Source: Chloroflexales bacterium (GTDB lineage: Bacteria > Chloroflexota > Chloroflexia > Chloroflexales > Chloroflexaceae). Taken from it: 7,698 bases of DNA. A program made the translations under genes and the position numbers. The DNA is taken from NCBI GenBank assembly GCA_013336035.1, contig JAAXUL010000353.1:1-7698 (forward strand). The letters run 5' to 3'. The notes under the pieces were generated by a model. The model worked only from the letters and a program-made list of their open reading frames with translations, was not told the origin of the DNA and made no database searches. Positions 5,202 to 7,698 of the stretch are shown here, in pieces (within the stretch, counting starts at the first letter, position 1; every line of letters starts with the position of its first letter).

Positions 5202-7622
5202 ATGCGCATCACACCGATCATCAGCCTGCTCGCCCTGCTCGTCTTGCTCAGCGCCTGCGCGACGCCCCAGCCCCCACCGCCGCCCACGTCCACCCCCAGC
5301 GCTCCGACCACCGCCGCGATCGACCCGACCGCCGCGCCCGCCGGCGGGCTCACCCCGGCCGCCATCGCCACCGACGAGGGCGGCCCGACCGCCGTGCTCG
5401 GCGAGTGGAGCTACACCAACTACGCCGTGCCGGCCATCTTCCAGGAGCCGGTGGTGGCCTTGATGGACGTCTCGCGCGAGATCCAGGGCAACTACAGCGA
5501 GCGCGTGCCGCGCGGCGGCCAGGTCCTTGGCACCCTCACCTCGTCGATGGCCAAGCCGCCGGTGAGCTACCAGGTCGACCTGCCGATCCTCCCTGGCGCG
5601 GCCAACGTCGACCTGGACAACGATGGCGAGGCCGACCCCGGCGTGCTGGTCTACCAGCTGGTGGTGAGCACCAACATGGTCGGCGACTCCTACCTGGAGC
5701 AGCTCGAGCAGGGCGGCTTCAGCTCGGTGCTGGGCGACCCGAAGACCGGGAAGCTCCGCGAGGGCGACTTGCTGGTCTGGGCGCCCGACGACGCCCAGGG
5801 CTTCCCGTCCTCTGCCGGGGCCGACGGCGTGTTTTTCACCGAGGATGACCCGGCGGTCGGCCTGCCGGCCGGCTACACCCTGGCCACCCTCGGCGGCGAC
5901 GGCAGCGTCAGCTTCGACCGCTCGCGCATCGCCCACATGAACGTGCGCGAGCCGGCCGCCGTCGCCTCGCCCGACTTCTCCAAGCAGGGCATCCTGGAGA
6001 GCTACACCTCGCTGCTGGATGTGCTGGCGGTGCGCTACGCCTACACCGAGCTGCGCACGCTCGACTGGGCGAAGATCCGCCAGGAATACCTGCCGCGCGT
6101 GGAGGCCGCCGACGCCGCCGGCGACATGGCCGCCTACTACGGTATCCTCTTCGACCTGGCCCAGTCGATCCGCGACTCCCACGTGCAGGTCACGTCGTTG
6201 AACGCCGAGATGCGGGTCAACAACCTCCTCCGGGTGGCCGAAGCGTTCAGCAGCAACATTGGCGCGGGGGTGAGCGAGCTGAGCGACGGGCGCGTGGTCG
6301 TCACCTACCTCGACCCGCGCGGCCCGGCCGCCGAGGCCGGCTGGACTTTCGGCACCGAGATCGTGAGCGTGGACGGCGTGCCGATTGCCGAGCGCATCGC
6401 CGGCCTGCCGCTGCTCACCGCCGAGTCGACCGACGAGGGCGTGCGGCTGCAGCAGATGCGCTTCGCGCTGTCCTTCCCCGACGGCGCGCAGGTGACGGTG
6501 GCGTACCGCCTGCCGGGCGAGCAGGAGCCGCGCAGCGCGACCCTGACCGCCGGCGAGGTGTTTGGCTCCAGCCCGCCGGACGGGCCGGCCCGCGAGGAGA
6601 TCAGCTTCCGGCAGCTCGACAGCGGCCACGGCTACATCCAGTGGAAGGGGTTCGACGACCCGCTCTACAAGCTGGCGGTCTGGGAGAAGTTCCTCGCCAC
6701 CTTCAAGGACGCGCCGGGGCTCGTGATCGACCTGCGCGGCAACGGCGGCGGCAACCTCGCGCTGATGTACACCATGGCCTCGTACCTCTTCACGGCCGAG
6801 CAGCCCGCGCCCTATCACTGGCTCGACAGCTACGTCTACGACGAGCAGGCCGGCGGCCTCGTGCGCGAGCTCGCCAGCGACTACACCCTCAGCTCGCCCA
6901 AGCCGGAGCTGACCTACGGCGGCCCGGTGGTAGTGCTGGTGGACGACGAGTCGGCCAGCGCGGCCGAGTACATGCCGCAGTTCCTGCAGCGCCAGGGCCG
7001 CGCGCTGGTGGTGGGCGCCCACGGCACCGACGGGGCGGGCGGCGTGGTCGAGCACGTCGCCATGCCCGGCACGATCTCCTTCCACTTCACCAAGGGCCGC
7101 ACGGTCTTCGCCGGCGGCGACGAGTACAACCTGGAGGGCAAGGGCGTCACCCTGGACGTGCGGGTGCCCGTCACCGAGGAGAGCGAGCAGGCGAAGCTGG
7201 ATGGCGGCGACCCGGTGCTCGACGCGGCCGTCGTGGCGCTCACCGAGGCCGGGGCCGAGCAGGCGGCGGCCCGGCTGACCGCGGCCACCTGGCAGTGGAG
7301 CGCCTCGGCGGACGTGTCCGGCCAGCAGACCACGATCGACGCCCCGGCGAGCTACACGCTCAGCTTCGGCAAGGATGGCGCCGTGGCGGTCAAGGCCGAC
7401 TGCAACCAGGCCAGCGGCACCTACACCCTCGGCGACGGCGGGGCGCTGACGATCGCGCTCGGCCCCGTGACCGCGGCTGAGTGTGGCGCCGGGTCGCAGA
7501 GCGAGGAGTTCCTGAAGCTGGTGGGCGCGGCTACCGGCTACCAGTACGACGGCGAGCAGCTGGCGATCTTGCTGAGCCAGGAGAGCGGCGCGGCCGGGCT
7601 GCTGTTCGCGCCGGCGAAGTAG
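5202..7622 (+). CDS. Lipoprotein with PDZ, S41 (tricorn/CtpA-like) peptidase and C-terminal META domain
   Basis: An 806-aa predicted extracytoplasmic serine protease. Residues 1-19 are a lipoprotein signal with lipobox L16-S17-A18-C19, followed by a Pro/Thr/Ala linker (20-65). About 70-245 is a beta-rich region with two acidic loops: D137-x-D139-x-D141-G resembles a calcium loop, and GADGVFFTEDD lies at 206-216. About 255-335 is the S41 helical part, ending RDSHVQV with S326-H327. A PDZ domain lies near 353-437. The S41 core at about 475-660 has DLRGNGGG (510-517), nucleophile S586 in ESASAAEY, and E645 in NLEGKG. The CtpA/Prc general-base Lys (25 residues after Ser) is replaced: that stretch reads AHGTDGAGG. 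S326/H327/S586/E645 instead match the tricorn Ser-His-Ser-Glu tetrad. About 693-804 is a META/HslJ-like domain with ADCNQASGTY (C734) and AAECG (C761). It is the last gene of the operon. The peptidase family is certain; the substrate is unknown. Confidence 0.93.
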   Translation: MRITPIISLLALLVLLSACATPQPPPPPTSTPSAPTTAAIDPTAAPAGGLTPAAIATDEGGPTAVLGEWSYTNYAVPAIFQEPVVALMDVSREIQGNYSERVPRGGQVLGTLTSSMAKPPVSYQVDLPILPGAANVDLDNDGEADPGVLVYQLVVSTNMVGDSYLEQLEQGGFSSVLGDPKTGKLREGDLLVWAPDDAQGFPSSAGADGVFFTEDDPAVGLPAGYTLATLGGDGSVSFDRSRIAHMNVREPAAVASPDFSKQGILESYTSLLDVLAVRYAYTELRTLDWAKIRQEYLPRVEAADAAGDMAAYYGILFDLAQSIRDSHVQVTSLNAEMRVNNLLRVAEAFSSNIGAGVSELSDGRVVVTYLDPRGPAAEAGWTFGTEIVSVDGVPIAERIAGLPLLTAESTDEGVRLQQMRFALSFPDGAQVTVAYRLPGEQEPRSATLTAGEVFGSSPPDGPAREEISFRQLDSGHGYIQWKGFDDPLYKLAVWEKFLATFKDAPGLVIDLRGNGGGNLALMYTMASYLFTAEQPAPYHWLDSYVYDEQAGGLVRELASDYTLSSPKPELTYGGPVVVLVDDESASAAEYMPQFLQRQGRALVVGAHGTDGAGGVVEHVAMPGTISFHFTKGRTVFAGGDEYNLEGKGVTLDVRVPVTEESEQAKLDGGDPVLDAAVVALTEAGAEQAAARLTAATWQWSASADVSGQQTTIDAPASYTLSFGKDGAVAVKADCNQASGTYTLGDGGALTIALGPVTAAECGAGSQSEEFLKLVGAATGYQYDGEQLAILLSQESGAAGLLFAPAK

Positions 7623-7698
7623 CAGTGCGCTGTACGAACGCGCCAGCCCACGCCCCGGCACGGTTCTGTTTATGGCGTAAAGGGCTTCTGCATCCTCG

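Noticed and set aside
5196..7661. Very long open frame (821 codons) on the minus strand, opposite the lipoprotein gene
   Set aside because: It is the antisense shadow of a GC-rich gene with strong third-position bias. Its translation is low-complexity Arg/Gly/Val/His/Leu with no domain, while the plus strand shows a full lipoprotein/S41/META protein.
7623..7698. Terminator after the lipoprotein gene
   Set aside because: No stable GC stem followed by a T-run is visible in the 76 bases available; a terminator may lie beyond the window.
1..7698. CRISPR array, tRNA/rRNA genes, insertion sequences or phage genes
   Set aside because: No regularly spaced repeats, transposase motifs, terminal inverted repeats or recognisable RNA gene sequences were seen on either strand.

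Overview
The window is a high-GC bacterial fragment. Its style points to the Chloroflexota (Chloroflexia-like): a multi-GAF cytosolic kinase paired with a NarL-type regulator, a Pro/Thr-rich lipoprotein linker, DxDxDG loops, and small LysM proteins without a signal peptide. That placement is inferred from protein style; no marker gene is present.

Layout. Positions 1-366 hold no intact gene. The minus strand there carries pieces that resemble the C-terminal third of an alpha/beta-hydrolase, spread over several frames, so I read it as a decayed, truncated remnant running off the left edge. Positions 367-3755 (minus strand) hold a two-component pair: a 910-aa soluble histidine kinase (GAF-PAS-GAF-GAF-HisKA_3-HATPase) followed, with a 4-nt ATGA stop/start overlap, by a 219-aa NarL/LuxR-type response regulator. 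Positions 3756-3977 are a 222-bp divergent spacer. It carries mirror-image TATACT-containing boxes facing each gene set, a pair of AGGGGGAGG direct repeats exactly 21 bp apart, and a stem-loop near the expected start of the rightward transcript. Positions 3978-7622 (plus strand) form a tight three-gene operon: a 133-aa tandem-LysM protein, a 277-aa CPBP (CAAX/Rce1-like) membrane metalloprotease homologue that overlaps it by 14 nt, and, 2 nt later, an 806-aa lipoprotein with PDZ, S41 (tricorn/CtpA-like) peptidase and META domains. Positions 7623-7698 show no gene and no convincing terminator.

Working model (inference). The kinase senses a cytoplasmic signal through its GAF/PAS domains and phosphorylates the regulator, which may act on the shared divergent spacer and so control the LysM-CPBP-S41 operon. 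The operon would give the cell a membrane protease and a membrane-anchored, surface-exposed protease. The families are known; the combination and the S41 protein's domain arrangement and active site are the parts most worth checking.
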